Positions 30,222-46,107 of a stretch of DNA of 64,000 nt are shown here, piece by piece. The position numbers and the translations under genes are program-made. Each line of letters begins with the position of its first letter. Within the stretch, counting starts at the first letter, position 1. The stretch comes from Caulobacter sp. 17J80-11 (GTDB lineage Bacteria > Pseudomonadota > Alphaproteobacteria > Caulobacterales > Caulobacteraceae), in NCBI RefSeq assembly GCF_014349105.1, contig NZ_JACSJI010000022.1:1-64000 (forward strand), given 5' to 3'. Under the pieces are notes generated by a model. That model was given only the letters and a program-made list of their open reading frames with translations. It was not told the DNA's origin and did no database searches.

Positions 30222-30936
30222 CGGGACCGTCGTGGTCGCCGCCATCGGCGACCTGCACGTGGGCGAGGACCACCAGCAGCCCTACCGCGACCTGTTCATC
30301 GAGATCAGCCAGCGCGCCCACGTGCTGGCCCTGTGCGGCGACCTCACCAACTTCGGCCGCACGGTCGAGGTCGAGATCCTGGCCGACGACCTGAAGGCCT
30401 GCACCATCCCGGTGGTCGCCGTGCTCGGCAACCACGACTACGAGGCCGGCCAGCCCGCCGAGGTGCGCCGCATCCTGCACTCGGTCGGCGTGCACGTGCT
30501 GGACGGCGAGGCGGTCGAGCTTCACGGCGTCGGCTTCGCCGGCGTGAAGGGCTTCGTGGGCGGCTACGGCCGCTTCATGCTCTCGGCCTTCGGCGAGCCG
30601 GCGATGAGCGCCTTCGTGCAGGAATCGGTCAACGAGGCGCTGAAGCTGGAGACCGCCATCCGCACCCTGCGCGTCGAGCGGGCCATGGCGGTGATGCACT
30701 ATTCGCCCATCCCCGAGACCCTGGTCGGCGAGCCGGTGGAGATCTTCCCCTTCCTGGGCTGCTCGCGCCTGGCCGAGCCGATCGACCGGTTCGACGAGAT
30801 CCGCTGCGCCGTCCACGGCCACGCCCATCGCGGGACCTACTTCGGCCGCACCCCCAAGGGCGTGCCGGTCTACAACGTCGCGAGGTTCGTGGTGCAGGCC
30901 GAGTGCGGCCGGCCGTACGCGCTGCTGGAGTTGTGA
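30205..30936 (+). CDS. Calcineurin-like metallophosphoesterase
   Basis: A 243-residue dinuclear metallophosphoesterase. All five family motifs are visible: GDLHVG (residues about 15-20), CGDLTNFG, GNHDYE, MHYSP and GHAHRG. Such enzymes cleave phosphomonoesters or phosphodiesters, including cyclic nucleotides, 2',3'-cyclic ends and nucleotidylated adducts. The ATG at 30205 lies inside the end of the nucleotidyltransferase gene, giving a 17-base overlap and tight coupling. A writer/eraser relation with the neighbour is attractive but unproven. A strong hairpin follows the stop. Confidence 0.9.
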   Translation: MNPSPDGTVVVAAIGDLHVGEDHQQPYRDLFIEISQRAHVLALCGDLTNFGRTVEVEILADDLKACTIPVVAVLGNHDYEAGQPAEVRRILHSVGVHVLDGEAVELHGVGFAGVKGFVGGYGRFMLSAFGEPAMSAFVQESVNEALKLETAIRTLRVERAMAVMHYSPIPETLVGEPVEIFPFLGCSRLAEPIDRFDEIRCAVHGHAHRGTYFGRTPKGVPVYNVARFVVQAECGRPYALLEL

Positions 30937-30941
30937 GCGCC

Positions 30942-30972
30942 CTCTCCTCCCCCGCTTCGCAGGGGAGGAGAG
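30942..30972. terminator. Hairpin between convergent genes, probable bidirectional terminator
   Basis: CTCTCCTCCCC (30942-30952) pairs perfectly with GGGGAGGAGAG (30962-30972) around a nine-base loop, directly after the phosphoesterase stop and before the DUF3309 stop on the other strand. There is no U-tract, so termination is inferred from position and stem strength. The arm sequence recurs in the larger inverted repeat at 31224-31397, so it may belong to that repeat family. Confidence 0.5.
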
Positions 30973-30979
30973 GCCCGCG

Positions 30980-31138
30980 CTAGAGCCTGCCGAGCAGGAT
31001 CAGGATCAGCACGATCAGCAGCACCAGGCCGATGCCGCCGCTGGGCATGTAGCCCCAGCTGCGGCTGTAGCCCCAGCGCGGCAGGGCGCCGATCAGCACG
31101 ATGATCAGAACGATAAGCAGAATGAAACCGAGCGACAT
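30980..31138 (-). CDS. DUF3309 small membrane peptide
   Basis: A 52-residue peptide, MSLGFILLIVLIIVLIGALP at the start, a tryptophan- and glycine-rich middle (RWGYSRSWGYMPSGG), then a second hydrophobic helix ending LLGRL. This two-helix layout with the PRWGYS element is the DUF3309 family, common in proteobacteria and of unknown function. The ATG has GGAGGAAG upstream. A perfect EcfG/SigT promoter lies 57 bases upstream, so general-stress induction is expected. It is convergent with the phosphoesterase gene. Confidence 0.9.
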   Translation of the reverse strand: MSLGFILLIVLIIVLIGALPRWGYSRSWGYMPSGGIGLVLLIVLILILLGRL

Positions 31139-31194
31139 ACGCTTCCTCCGGCCCGGCTCTCCGGCAGGCACGCCGGGGCGGGCTCAGTAAGCGG

Positions 31195-31219
31195 AACGGT
31201 CGATCGTAAGTCGGGTTCC
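31195..31219 (-). promoter_or_regulatory. EcfG/SigT-type promoter of the DUF3309 gene
   Basis: On the minus strand GGAAC (31219-31215) is followed after exactly 16 bases by CGTT (31198-31195), a full match to the alphaproteobacterial general stress sigma consensus. The start site would fall near 31187, leaving about 50 bases of leader before the ATG at 31138. On the plus strand the same region also reads GGAAC then GGTT, making a near-symmetric site. Confidence 0.7.
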
Positions 31220-31223
31220 GACT

Positions 31224-31397
31224 TCTCCTCCCCTGTGAAGCGCAGCGGAACGGGGGAGGGGGACCGCCGAAGGCGGTGGAGGGGGCGAGCGGCGGGCGCG
31301 CCTGATCAACGTGGATCAACGAGGGAGCGGCGGTTCGCCCCCTCCACCACCCTTCGGGTGGTCCCCCTCCCCCGCGGCTTAGCCGCAGGGGAGGAGA
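31224..31397. repeat. Long imperfect inverted repeat in intergenic space
   Basis: Arms at about 31224-31290 and 31333-31397 are imperfect inverted copies, each beginning TCTCCTCCCCTG and containing GGGGGAGGGGGACC and GGTGGAGGGGGCGA blocks, with small variable hairpins (CCGCCGAAGGCGG; CCACCCTTCGGGTGG). This occupies the whole gap between the DUF3309 promoter and the E3 gene stop. The layout looks like a composite palindromic repeat unit rather than coding sequence. It may also end transcription from the dehydrogenase operon. Confidence 0.7.
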
Positions 31398-31403
31398 TAT
31401 TCC

Positions 31404-32807
31404 TCAGATGTGGATGGCGTGGCCCAGAGCCCGCAGGACCGCCTCGTGGAAGGCTTCGCCCAGCGTCGGGTGGACGTGGATCGTGCCGGCGACGTCCTCC
31501 AGCACCGCGCCCATCTCCAGCCAGCCGGCGAAGGCGTTGGACAGCTCCGAGACGTGCTGGCCGACGGCCTGGACGCCGAGGATCCGGTGGTCGTCCTTGC
31601 GGGCCAGCACGCGCACGAAGCCGCCGTCCTCGGCCGCCTCGATGGCCAGCGCCCGGCCGATTGCCGAGAACGGGAAGACCGCGGTGATCACGTCGTCACG
31701 GCCCTCGACGTCGTTCGGGCCCAGGCCCGCGGAGACGATCTCCGGCTCGGTGAAGCAGACCGCGGCGATGGCGACGGGATCGAACGAGCGGCGCTTGCCG
31801 GCGATGATTTCGGCGACCATCTCGCCCTGCGCGGAGCCCTTGTGGGCCAGCATGGGTTCGCCGACCAGGTCGCCGATGGCCCAGACGTTCCTCATCGAGG
31901 TCTTGCACTGGTCGTCGATCTTCACGAACGGCCCGTTCATGTCGACGCCCATGGCCTCCAGGCCCCAGCCCTTGGTGCGCGGGCGCCGGCCGACGGTGAC
32001 CAGAATCTTGTCGGCCGGCAGGGTGAGCGCCTGGCCGTCCTTCGTTTCGATCGCCAGGCCCTTGCCGCCCTCGCCCAGGCCCTTGGCCTTGGCGCCCAGG
32101 TGCAGGACGACGCCGTGCTTCTCCAGCCACTTGCGGACCGGGTCGGTCAGCGCCTTGTCGTAGAGCGGCAGGATGCGCTCCTGCGCCTCCACCACCGTGA
32201 CCTTGGCGCCCATCTTGGCGAAGGCGATGCCGAGCTCCAGGCCGATGTAGCCGGCGCCCACGACCACCAGGTTCGCCGGCACCTTGTCGAGCGACAGCGC
32301 CTCGGTCGAGGAGATCACGTCTCCGCCGAACTTCAGGAACGGCAGCTCGACCGGCTCCGAGCCGGTGGCCAGGATCACGTGCTCGGCGCTGACCGTGACG
32401 TCGCCGTCAGCGGTTTTGACCACGCAGGTCTTGGCGTCGGTGAAGGTCGCCCAGCCGGTCAGCACCTTGGCCTTGGCGCGCTTCAGCAGGCCGCCGACGC
32501 CGCCGTTCAGCTTGTCGACGATGCCGTCCTTCCAGGCCACGGTCTGGGCGAGGTCCAGCTTCGGCGCCTGGGCGGTGATGCCCAGCGTGCCGCCGGCCGA
32601 GGCCGCCTTGGCCACCGTCTCGTACTTGGAGGCGGCGTGGATCATCGCCTTGGACGGGATGCAGCCGCGGATCAGGCAGGTGCCGCCCAGCCGGTCGGCC
32701 TCGACGATCACCGTGTCCAGCCCCAGCTGGCCGCAGCGGATCGCCGCCACATAGCCGCCGGTGCCGGCGCCGACGATGAGGACCTTGGTGGAGAGCTTCT
32801 CGGCCAT
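31404..32807 (-). CDS. lpdA: Dihydrolipoamide dehydrogenase (E3) of the branched-chain complex
   Basis: A 467-residue flavoprotein that reoxidises the lipoyl groups of E2 using NAD. It has the FAD motif [10 protein letters not shown] (residues 12-21), the redox disulfide [14 protein letters not shown], the NAD motif [10 protein letters not shown] near 180, and the C-terminal active-site [13 protein letters not shown] with the His-Glu pair. The ATG at 32807 opens MAEKLSTKV. It is the last gene of the E1alpha-E1beta-E2-E3 run, separated from E2 by a REP-like repeat pair. The genome will probably have a second E3 for pyruvate and 2-oxoglutarate dehydrogenases. Confidence 0.95.
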   Translation of the reverse strand: MAEKLSTKVLIVGAGTGGYVAAIRCGQLGLDTVIVEADRLGGTCLIRGCIPSKAMIHAASKYETVAKAASAGGTLGITAQAPKLDLAQTVAWKDGIVDKLNGGVGGLLKRAKAKVLTGWATFTDAKTCVVKTADGDVTVSAEHVILATGSEPVELPFLKFGGDVISSTEALSLDKVPANLVVVGAGYIGLELGIAFAKMGAKVTVVEAQERILPLYDKALTDPVRKWLEKHGVVLHLGAKAKGLGEGGKGLAIETKDGQALTLPADKILVTVGRRPRTKGWGLEAMGVDMNGPFVKIDDQCKTSMRNVWAIGDLVGEPMLAHKGSAQGEMVAEIIAGKRRSFDPVAIAAVCFTEPEIVSAGLGPNDVEGRDDVITAVFPFSAIGRALAIEAAEDGGFVRVLARKDDHRILGVQAVGQHVSELSNAFAGWLEMGAVLEDVAGTIHVHPTLGEAFHEAVLRALGHAIHI

Positions 32808-32821
32808 GTGCTCGCTCTTTT

Positions 32822-32955
32822 CGTCATCCTCGGGCGGCGCGCAGCGGAGACCCGAGGACCCAGCAAGCGCAGCGCTCGATGCAGGCGTTGTTCGCAGCGT
32901 CCAGATCGGGGCTGCTGGATCCTCGGATCGGCCTTACGGCCGTCCGAGGATGACG
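32822..32955. repeat. REP-like inverted pair between E2 and E3 genes
   Basis: Left unit 32822-32865 and right unit 32913-32955 are inverted copies, both following CGTCATCCTCGG, a variable hairpin, CCGAGGA and CCAGCA. The core agrees with the arms at 21087-21230, supporting a dispersed REP family. Its place inside the operon may modulate E3 expression or mRNA stability. Confidence 0.75.
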
Positions 32956-32965
32956 GTTGGTTGGA

Positions 32966-34633
32966 TCAGTCCACGAACAGCGCCGCCGGGTGTTCCAGCA
33001 GGCCCTTGATCTTCTGGACGAACTCGGCGGCGTCGTAGCCGTCGACAATGCGGTGATCGAAGCTGGACGACAGGTTCATCATCTTGCGGACGACGACCTG
33101 GCCGTTCTTCACCACCGGGCGCTCGACGATCTTGTTCGGACCGACGATGGCCACCTCGGGGTGGTTGATCACCGGGGTGTGGACGATGCCGCCCAGGGTG
33201 CCCAGGCTGGTGATGGTGATGGTCGAGCCCGACAGCTCCTCGCGGGCCGCCTTGCCGTCCTTGGCCGCGGTGGCGACGCGGGCGATCTCGGTGGCCGTGG
33301 CCCAGACGTCCAGCGCCTCGGCGTGGCGGACCACCGGCACCATCAGGCCGTTTGGGGTCTGGGTGGCGATGCCCAGGTGCACGCCGTCGAAGCGGTGCAG
33401 GACGCCGGCGTCGTCGTCGTAGCGGGCGTTGATCTGCGGATGCTGCGGCAGGACCTTGACCAGCGCGCGCGCGAAGAACGGCAGGAAGCTCAGCTTGGGC
33501 TGATCCTTCTGCTTCGTCGCGTTCATGTAGACGCGCAGCGCCTCCAGCTCGGTGACGTCGATCTCCTCGGCGTACATGAAGTGCGGGATGCGGCGCTTCG
33601 CTTCCTGCATCTTCTCCGCGATCTTGCGGCGCAGGCCGATGACCTTGATCTCCTCCACGCCGGTGCGCTCGGCGTAGCGCGGCGCGCCGTGGCCGGAGCC
33701 GATCGCGGTCGCCTTGCGGCCGCCCGAGGCGACGTAGGCGTCCAGGTCGGCGTGCTCGATGCGGCCGGCCGGGCCCGAGCCCGGCACGAACTGCAGCTCG
33801 ATGCCCAGGTCGCGGGCGCGCTTGCGCACCGCCGGCGAGGCCAGCGGACGCTCGCCCGCCACGCGGGTCGAGAAGGCTTCGGCGGCGGCGGCCTTCGGAG
33901 CCGGCGCGGCGGCCGGCTTGGGCGCTTCCGCCTTCGGGGCCGGCTTGGCCTCGGCCTTCGGCGCAGCGGCCGGGGCCGGCGCAGCGGCTGGCTTCGGGGC
34001 GGCGCCGCGGGCGACGTTGCCGGCGCCTTCGACTTCCAGCACCACGATGCCGGAGCCGACGGCGGCCATTTCGCCCACGTTGCCGTGGGTGGCGACGACG
34101 CGGCCGGCCACCGGCGAGGTCAGCTCGACGGTCGCCTTGTCGGTCATCACGTCGGCCAGCGGCTGGTCTTCCTCGACGTGGTCGCCGGGCTTCACGTGCC
34201 AGGCGACGATCTCGGCCTCGGCGGTGCCTTCGCCCACGTCCGGCAGCTTGAAGACGTAGTTGCCCTCGCCCTGCATGTCGGGCTGGGGCGTGACGGCCTC
34301 GACCGGGGCCGGGACGTGCGGCAGCGGCTCTTCGCCGGCGGCGGCCGGAACGGCCGGGGCCGGGGCGGTCTCGGCGGCGGCGTTGCCCGCTCCCTCGACC
34401 TCGAAGATCACCAGGGTCGAGCCCACGGCGGCCATGTCGCCCGGATTACCGGTGATCGAGGTGACCACGCCGTCGACCGGCGAGGTGATCTCCACCGTCG
34501 CCTTGTCGGTCATGACGTCGACCAGCGGCTGGTCCTCGGAGACCTTGTCGCCGACCTTGACGTGCCAGCCGACGATCTCGGCCTCGGCGGTGCCTTCGCC
34601 CACGTCGGGCAGCTTGAAGACGTAGCGGCCCAT
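32966..34633 (-). CDS. bkdB: Branched-chain 2-oxoacid dehydrogenase E2 (acyltransferase), two lipoyl domains
   Basis: A 555-residue E2 core subunit that accepts the acyl group from E1 on lipoyl-lysine and passes it to CoA. Two lipoyl domains (residues about 1-80 and 108-185) each carry the modified lysine in DVMTDKATVE. An alanine/proline-rich linker follows, then a peripheral subunit-binding domain (LASPAVRKRARDLGIELQFV, near 265) and the catalytic domain with HRIVDG near the C-terminus. Double lipoyl domains are less common in bacterial BKD E2 proteins, which often have one. It starts three bases after the E1beta stop. Confidence 0.94.
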   Translation of the reverse strand: MGRYVFKLPDVGEGTAEAEIVGWHVKVGDKVSEDQPLVDVMTDKATVEITSPVDGVVTSITGNPGDMAAVGSTLVIFEVEGAGNAAAETAPAPAVPAAAGEEPLPHVPAPVEAVTPQPDMQGEGNYVFKLPDVGEGTAEAEIVAWHVKPGDHVEEDQPLADVMTDKATVELTSPVAGRVVATHGNVGEMAAVGSGIVVLEVEGAGNVARGAAPKPAAAPAPAAAPKAEAKPAPKAEAPKPAAAPAPKAAAAEAFSTRVAGERPLASPAVRKRARDLGIELQFVPGSGPAGRIEHADLDAYVASGGRKATAIGSGHGAPRYAERTGVEEIKVIGLRRKIAEKMQEAKRRIPHFMYAEEIDVTELEALRVYMNATKQKDQPKLSFLPFFARALVKVLPQHPQINARYDDDAGVLHRFDGVHLGIATQTPNGLMVPVVRHAEALDVWATATEIARVATAAKDGKAAREELSGSTITITSLGTLGGIVHTPVINHPEVAIVGPNKIVERPVVKNGQVVVRKMMNLSSSFDHRIVDGYDAAEFVQKIKGLLEHPAALFVD

Positions 34634-34636
34634 CGA

Positions 34637-35650
34637 TCAGCCCTCCATGGCGCGCTTGAGCGCCTCGCCCACCCGCTTGGGGCCGGGGAAATAGTCCCAC
34701 TCGAACGCGTGCGGATACGGGGTGTCCCAGCCGGTGACCCGTTCGATCGGCGCCTCGAGGTGATGGAAGCAGTGCTCCTGCACCAGGGCCGACAGCTCGG
34801 CGCCGAAGCCCGAAGTGCGCGGCGCCTCGTGGGCGATGACGCAACGGCCGGTCTTCTTCACGCTCTCGACGATGGTGTCGATGTCCAGCGGCACCAGGGT
34901 GCGCAGGTCGATCACCTCGGCGTCGACGCCGGCCCACTCGGCCGCCGCCAGCGACACCCAGACCATGGTGCCGTAGGCCAGGACGGTGACGTCCGCGCCT
35001 TCCTTCATGACCCGGGCCTTGCCCAGCGGCACGGTGTAGTGGCCCTCCGGCACCTCGGCCAGCGGGTGGCCGGTCCAGGGCTGCACCGGGTTCTCGTGCC
35101 AGCCGTCGAACGGGCCGTTGTAGATCCGCTTGGGCTCGAAGAAGAGCACCGGGTCGTTGTCCTCGATGCACGAGATCAGCAGGCCCTTGGCGTCGTACGG
35201 GTTCGACGGGATGACCGTCTTCAGGCCGGCGATGTGGGTGAACAGGCTCTCGGGGCTCTGGCTGTGCGTCTGGCCGCCGAAGATGCCGCCGCCGTAGGGG
35301 CTGCGCACGGTGATCGGCACGGTGAACTCGCCGCCCGAGCGGTAGCGGATCTTGGCCGCTTCCGAGACCAGCTGGTCGTAGGCCGGGTAGATGTAGTCGG
35401 CGAACTGGATCTCGACGACCGGACGGATGCCGTACACGCCCATGCCGATGGCTGCGGCGACGATGCCGCCCTCGGCGATCGGGGCGTCGAAGCAGCGGGT
35501 CAGGCCGTGCTTCTTCTGCAGGCCTTCGTTGACGCGGAACACGCCGCCGAAATAGCCCGCGTCCTCGCCGAAGGTGAGCACGTTCGGATCGTCGGTCAGC
35601 TTGACGTCGAGGGCGCTGTTCAGCGCCTGGATCATGTTCATCTGCGCCAT
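34637..35650 (-). CDS. bkdA2: Branched-chain 2-oxoacid dehydrogenase E1 beta subunit
   Basis: A 337-residue E1beta subunit. FGEDAGYFGGVFRVNEGLQK, RCFDAPIAEGGIVAAAIGMG and RSPYGGGIFGGQTHSQSPES are highly conserved in BKD-type (rather than pyruvate-type) beta subunits, as is the HEAPRTSGFGAEL stretch. With E1alpha it performs TPP-dependent decarboxylation of 2-oxoacids derived from valine, leucine and isoleucine. The ATG at 35650 (MAQMNMIQAL) is two bases from the E1alpha stop; longer forms run into E1alpha and are rejected. Confidence 0.95.
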   Translation of the reverse strand: MAQMNMIQALNSALDVKLTDDPNVLTFGEDAGYFGGVFRVNEGLQKKHGLTRCFDAPIAEGGIVAAAIGMGVYGIRPVVEIQFADYIYPAYDQLVSEAAKIRYRSGGEFTVPITVRSPYGGGIFGGQTHSQSPESLFTHIAGLKTVIPSNPYDAKGLLISCIEDNDPVLFFEPKRIYNGPFDGWHENPVQPWTGHPLAEVPEGHYTVPLGKARVMKEGADVTVLAYGTMVWVSLAAAEWAGVDAEVIDLRTLVPLDIDTIVESVKKTGRCVIAHEAPRTSGFGAELSALVQEHCFHHLEAPIERVTGWDTPYPHAFEWDYFPGPKRVGEALKRAMEG

Positions 35651-35652
35651 GG

Positions 35653-36894
<1,242 letters not shown>

Positions 36895-37019
36895 CTAGGA
36901 CAGGCGCGCCGAGAGCCGAACGCCGCGCGCCGGCCCAGGGCCGCGCGCGTCGCCGATCGCGACAGCGCCTCCCATACGGACGGACGCGTCGCGTTTCAAC
37001 TGCGGCGTTGAGGCATGAG

Positions 37020-37055
37020 TTTGCCGCACCGCAGCAAATCTAGGCACGTCGTGCC
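37020..37055. promoter_or_regulatory. Inverted repeats upstream of the BKD operon
   Basis: TTTGC (37020-37024) faces GCAAA (37034-37038), and a 13-base palindrome GGCACGTCGTGCC follows at 37043-37055. Both lie in the 214-base gap between the response-regulator stop and the E1alpha start, about 140-170 bases from the E1alpha ATG. They could be regulator sites for the dehydrogenase operon or part of a terminator of the signalling operon; no U-tract is present. Confidence 0.3.
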
Positions 37056-37096
37056 CCAAATTTGACGATCAATGAAACGTCCGTTTGGCGGGCGGC

Positions 37097-37483
37097 TCAG
37101 GCGGCCGGCGACCCCGCGTCCAGGCCGATCGCCCCGAACACGCGTTCCAGGTCGGCCAGCTGATAGGGCTTTTCCAGCACGTGCACCCCGTCGCCGAACG
37201 CAGCCCTCACGTGGCCCAGGGACTGGCCGCTGGTGACCACGATCGGCAGGTCGGGGGCCAGACGGCGCAGGTCGGCGACCAGCTCCTCGCCGGGGCGGTC
37301 GGGCAGGCCGAGGTCGACCAGGGCGCAGGCCAGCTCGCCGAAGCGCCCGTGCGCCACCTCCAGCGCCTCGCCGGCCGTTCCGGCTTCCAGCGCCTCGGCG
37401 TCCAGCTCGTCGAGCAGGTCGACGGCGAGGATGCGGATCATCACCTCGTCGTCGACGACGAGAACCAGGGGGCGCTCGCTCAT
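37097..37483 (-). CDS. Single-domain response regulator
   Basis: A 128-residue receiver domain with no output domain. The acidic pair is in VVDDE (residues about 10-12), the phosphoacceptor is Asp57 (ALVDLGLPD), the switch residue is in VVTSGQS and the conserved lysine in LEKPYQ. Its ATG overlaps the stop of the hybrid kinase (ATGA), so it is made with it. Stand-alone receivers of this type serve as phosphorelay intermediates or bind other proteins directly. It is the last gene of the leftward signalling run. Confidence 0.92.
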   Translation of the reverse strand: MSERPLVLVVDDEVMIRILAVDLLDELDAEALEAGTAGEALEVAHGRFGELACALVDLGLPDRPGEELVADLRRLAPDLPIVVTSGQSLGHVRAAFGDGVHVLEKPYQLADLERVFGAIGLDAGSPAA

Positions 37484-39603
37484 CGGCTCCCCTTGGCGCG
37501 GCGACGGGGCGCGGCCTTGCGCGGCGCGCGCGCGGCCCGGGCCGGCGCTTCCAGCACCTCGCGCAGCTTCCGCGCGAGGTCGGCGCGCTCGTAAGGTTTA
37601 TCGATCAGGGCGAACTCCATGTCCGACAGCAACTCGATCTGGCCCACATAGCCGGAGGTCAGCAGCACCTTCACCTCGGGGTCGATCTCCCGGGCGGCGT
37701 AGGCCAACTGCACCCCGCTGGCGCCGCCGGGCATGACGACGTCAGAAAACACCAGATCGAAGCGCTCGCCGGCCCGCATCAGTTCCAGGGCCGCCGGCGC
37801 ATTCACGGCTGTGGCCACTTGGTAGCCGAGTCCCTGCAGCAGGTCGACGGCCAAGGCCAGCACCGCCGCGTCGTCCTCGACCGCCAGCACCCGCTCGGTT
37901 CCGGTGGGCGCCTCTTCGGCTTCCGCGGCCGCGGGCCGCTCGGCGACGGGCGCGTCGGTGGCCGGCAGCAGCAGCTCGAAGGTCGTGCCGCGGCCCGGCG
38001 CGCTTTCCAGCTCGACGAAGCCGCCCGACTGGCTGACGAAACCGTACAGCTGGGACAGACCCAGGCCCGAGCCCTTGCCGACGTCCTTGGTGGTGAAGAA
38101 CGGCTCGAACACCCGCTCCAGGATCTCAGGCGGCATGCCCACGCCGGTGTCGCTGACCCGGATGCGGATCCAGGCGCCTTCGGCCCCTTCGCGGCGGAGG
38201 CGGCGCACCTCGCCGGCGTCCAGCGTCTCGGTCGCGATCGCCAGCGTGCCGACCCCGTCCATGGCGTCGCGGGCGTTGACCGCCAGGTTCAGCAGGGCGG
38301 TCTCCAGCTGGGCGGCGTCGACGTGGGCGCAGAGCGCGCCCTCGCCCAGCTCCAGCGTGAGCTCCACCGCCTCGCCCATGGCCTGGCGCATCAGGGGCGC
38401 GAAGCCGCGGATCAGGTCGTTGACGTCAAGATTGACCGGATTGAGGTGCTGACGTCGCGAGAAGGCCAGCAACTGGCGGGTCAGGCTGCGGCCGCGCTCG
38501 GCGGCGTGGCGGATCGCGCCCAGCTGGCGCTGGCGCTTGGCGTCCGGCTCCTCGCGCCGGCCCAGCAGGTCGACGTTGCCCAGCACCACGGTCAGCAGGT
38601 TGTTGAAGTCGTGCGCCACCCCGCCGGTCAGTTGGCCGACGGTCTCCATCTTGCGGGCCTGGGTCAGCTGCTCCTCCAGCGAGCGGGCCTCGGTGACGTC
38701 CAGCATGACGCCGAAGATCTCGTGGCCGCCTTCCACGCCGGGGGCCAGCACGCCCTGGTCCTGCAGGATGCGATAGCTGCCGTCGGCGCACTGCCAGCGG
38801 TACTCGCTGGAATAGGCGCCGTGGCGCACGGCCGAGGCGATCGCCTCGACCACCTTCGCGCGGTCGTCCGGGTGCACGCGCGACAAGCCGAACTCGGGCT
38901 CGTCGACGAACCGATGGGCGTCGAAGCCGGTGATCGCCCGCACGCCCTCGCTGACGAACAGCGGCGCGTAGGGCGGATCGGGCAGGCGCGAATGGAAGAC
39001 GATGGGCAGCGAGCTCAGGATGGTCTCCTGCCGCTCGCGGGCCCGGCGCAGCGCCCGCTCCGCCGAGGCCTTCTCGCTCTTCACCCGGTCGTGCTCGTCC
39101 AGCAGCCACTGGCGGTAGTCGGCCTGGCGCTTCACCTCCATGGTCTTCAGGTGCAGGTCGACCAGGACCTGCACCTTGGAGCGCAGGATGAACGGGTCGA
39201 CCGGCTTGAACACCACGTCCACGGCCCCGGCGGAGTAGGCCTGGAACACGTGGGCCTCGTCGCGGAAGATCGCGGTCAGGAAGACGATCGGAATGGCGCT
39301 GGAGCGCCGGCGCGAGCGGATCAGGGCGGCGGTCTCGTAGCCGTCCATGCCCGGCATGTGCAGGTCCAGCAGGATGACCGCATAGTCCTCGACCAGCAGG
39401 CGGCGCAGGGCCTCTTCGCCGGAACGGGCCACGACCAGCTCGTGGCCCAGGCTCTCCAGCGCCTGGATGGCGGCGAAGGCGTTCCGCTCGTCGTCGTCGA
39501 CGATCAGGATGCGCGCGCGCAACGGCGCGTCCATGGCCGGCGGCGCGGGCATGGTCGCGCGCCGGCGCCGGCGGCTCTTGGCGAGAAGTACTTCTGGACT
39601 CAC
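37480..39603 (-). CDS. Hybrid sensor kinase REC-PAS-HisKA-HATPase-REC
   Basis: A 707-residue soluble protein. A receiver domain comes first (Asp80 in [11 protein letters not shown]), then a coiled coil, a PAS domain (about 190-310, [20 protein letters not shown]) with PAC, a HWE-unlike classical HisKA with His331 in VAHDFNN, an HATPase with GVGMPPEI and GSGLGLSQ, and a C-terminal receiver (Asp621 in SDVVMPGG). No membrane helix is present. The GTG at 39603 follows the HAMP-kinase stop by one base with AGGTGA overlapping the junction. An N-terminal receiver implies control by an upstream kinase, plausibly the HAMP-array kinase encoded before it. Confidence 0.92.
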   Translation of the reverse strand: MSPEVLLAKSRRRRRATMPAPPAMDAPLRARILIVDDDERNAFAAIQALESLGHELVVARSGEEALRRLLVEDYAVILLDLHMPGMDGYETAALIRSRRRSSAIPIVFLTAIFRDEAHVFQAYSAGAVDVVFKPVDPFILRSKVQVLVDLHLKTMEVKRQADYRQWLLDEHDRVKSEKASAERALRRARERQETILSSLPIVFHSRLPDPPYAPLFVSEGVRAITGFDAHRFVDEPEFGLSRVHPDDRAKVVEAIASAVRHGAYSSEYRWQCADGSYRILQDQGVLAPGVEGGHEIFGVMLDVTEARSLEEQLTQARKMETVGQLTGGVAHDFNNLLTVVLGNVDLLGRREEPDAKRQRQLGAIRHAAERGRSLTRQLLAFSRRQHLNPVNLDVNDLIRGFAPLMRQAMGEAVELTLELGEGALCAHVDAAQLETALLNLAVNARDAMDGVGTLAIATETLDAGEVRRLRREGAEGAWIRIRVSDTGVGMPPEILERVFEPFFTTKDVGKGSGLGLSQLYGFVSQSGGFVELESAPGRGTTFELLLPATDAPVAERPAAAEAEEAPTGTERVLAVEDDAAVLALAVDLLQGLGYQVATAVNAPAALELMRAGERFDLVFSDVVMPGGASGVQLAYAAREIDPEVKVLLTSGYVGQIELLSDMEFALIDKPYERADLARKLREVLEAPARAARAPRKAAPRRRAKGSR

Positions 39604-39604
39604 G

Positions 39605-45412
<5,808 letters not shown>

Positions 45413-45576
45413 GATCTCCCCTCGGGAACACGTGCGGCCGGGCGCGCTCGGGGCGGTGCAGCTGGCAGTCGGGACGCCGACAACGGCCGGGTGCGCCCCC
45501 TGAGGGGAGCGCCCGTTCGCTGCTGCGGCCGTCATGCTGACATGCGACGCCCTGGTTTACCCGACCAACTGCCGGA

Positions 45577-45601
45577 AACGCACCGTTTCAAGTCCGGTTC
45601 C
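45577..45601 (-). promoter_or_regulatory. EcfG/SigT-type promoter of the HAMP-array kinase
   Basis: On the minus strand GGAAC (45601-45597) is followed after 16 bases by CGTT (45580-45577), a full match to the alphaproteobacterial general stress consensus. The predicted start near 45569 leaves a leader of about 155 bases before ATG 45412. The rest of the 314-base gap (45413-45726) shows no gene; the divergent winged-helix gene has no comparable match. Confidence 0.7.
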
Positions 45602-45726
45602 GTCAGGTCAAAAATATTTCTTTCGGCCTTGACCCCCCAGTCCTCGACCTTAGCGTTGCTCGCGATCGGGGATCAATTCGAGATCAAGAAGGGCAAAGGG
45701 GGACTTCCCGCAGGGAAGCGCAGATT

Positions 45727-46107
45727 TTGACGACCCTGGACCACGACATACTTGCATTCATTAGAGCATCTATTCGGTCCGTCTGGGCGCTGGAACTTCT
45801 GCTGCTCCTGCGCGCGCACCCCGATCGCTCATGGTCTTCCGAAGAGCTGATTTCGGAATTGCGGGCGAGCACCCCGCTTGTGGGCGAAACCGTGACGGTC
45901 CTGTCCACCGCCGGCCTGATCCGGACGGACGCGGACGGACGCCACACCTACGCGCCGGCGTCGCCCGCGCTCGCCGCCCTCTGCGACCGTCTGCAGTCGC
46001 TCTACCGCGAGCGGCCGGTGCGGGTGGTCAACGCCATCGTGTCTTCCTCCGGCGACAAGCTGCAGAACTTCGCGGACGCGTTCCGCCTAAAGGGTGAGCC
46101 CAAGTGA
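45727..46107 (+). CDS. Putative winged-helix protein
   Basis: A 126-residue protein whose middle part (WALELLLLLRAHPDRSWSSEELISELRASTPLVGETVTVLSTAGLIRTDADGRHTYAP) reads as a winged helix-turn-helix with its beta wing, followed by a helical tail. No ligand domain. It may be a small DNA-binding or partner protein. It diverges from the giant kinase and overlaps the first DUF5985 gene by four bases (ATGA-type junction at 46104), so it heads a three-gene operon. Linked function with the kinase is inferred from position only. Confidence 0.75.
   Translation: MTTLDHDILAFIRASIRSVWALELLLLLRAHPDRSWSSEELISELRASTPLVGETVTVLSTAGLIRTDADGRHTYAPASPALAALCDRLQSLYRERPVRVVNAIVSSSGDKLQNFADAFRLKGEPK

Noticed and set aside
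45577-45601. A second EcfG promoter in the opposite direction for the winged-helix operon
   Set aside because: The plus strand reads GGAAACG rather than GGAAC, so spacing and -35 both fail.
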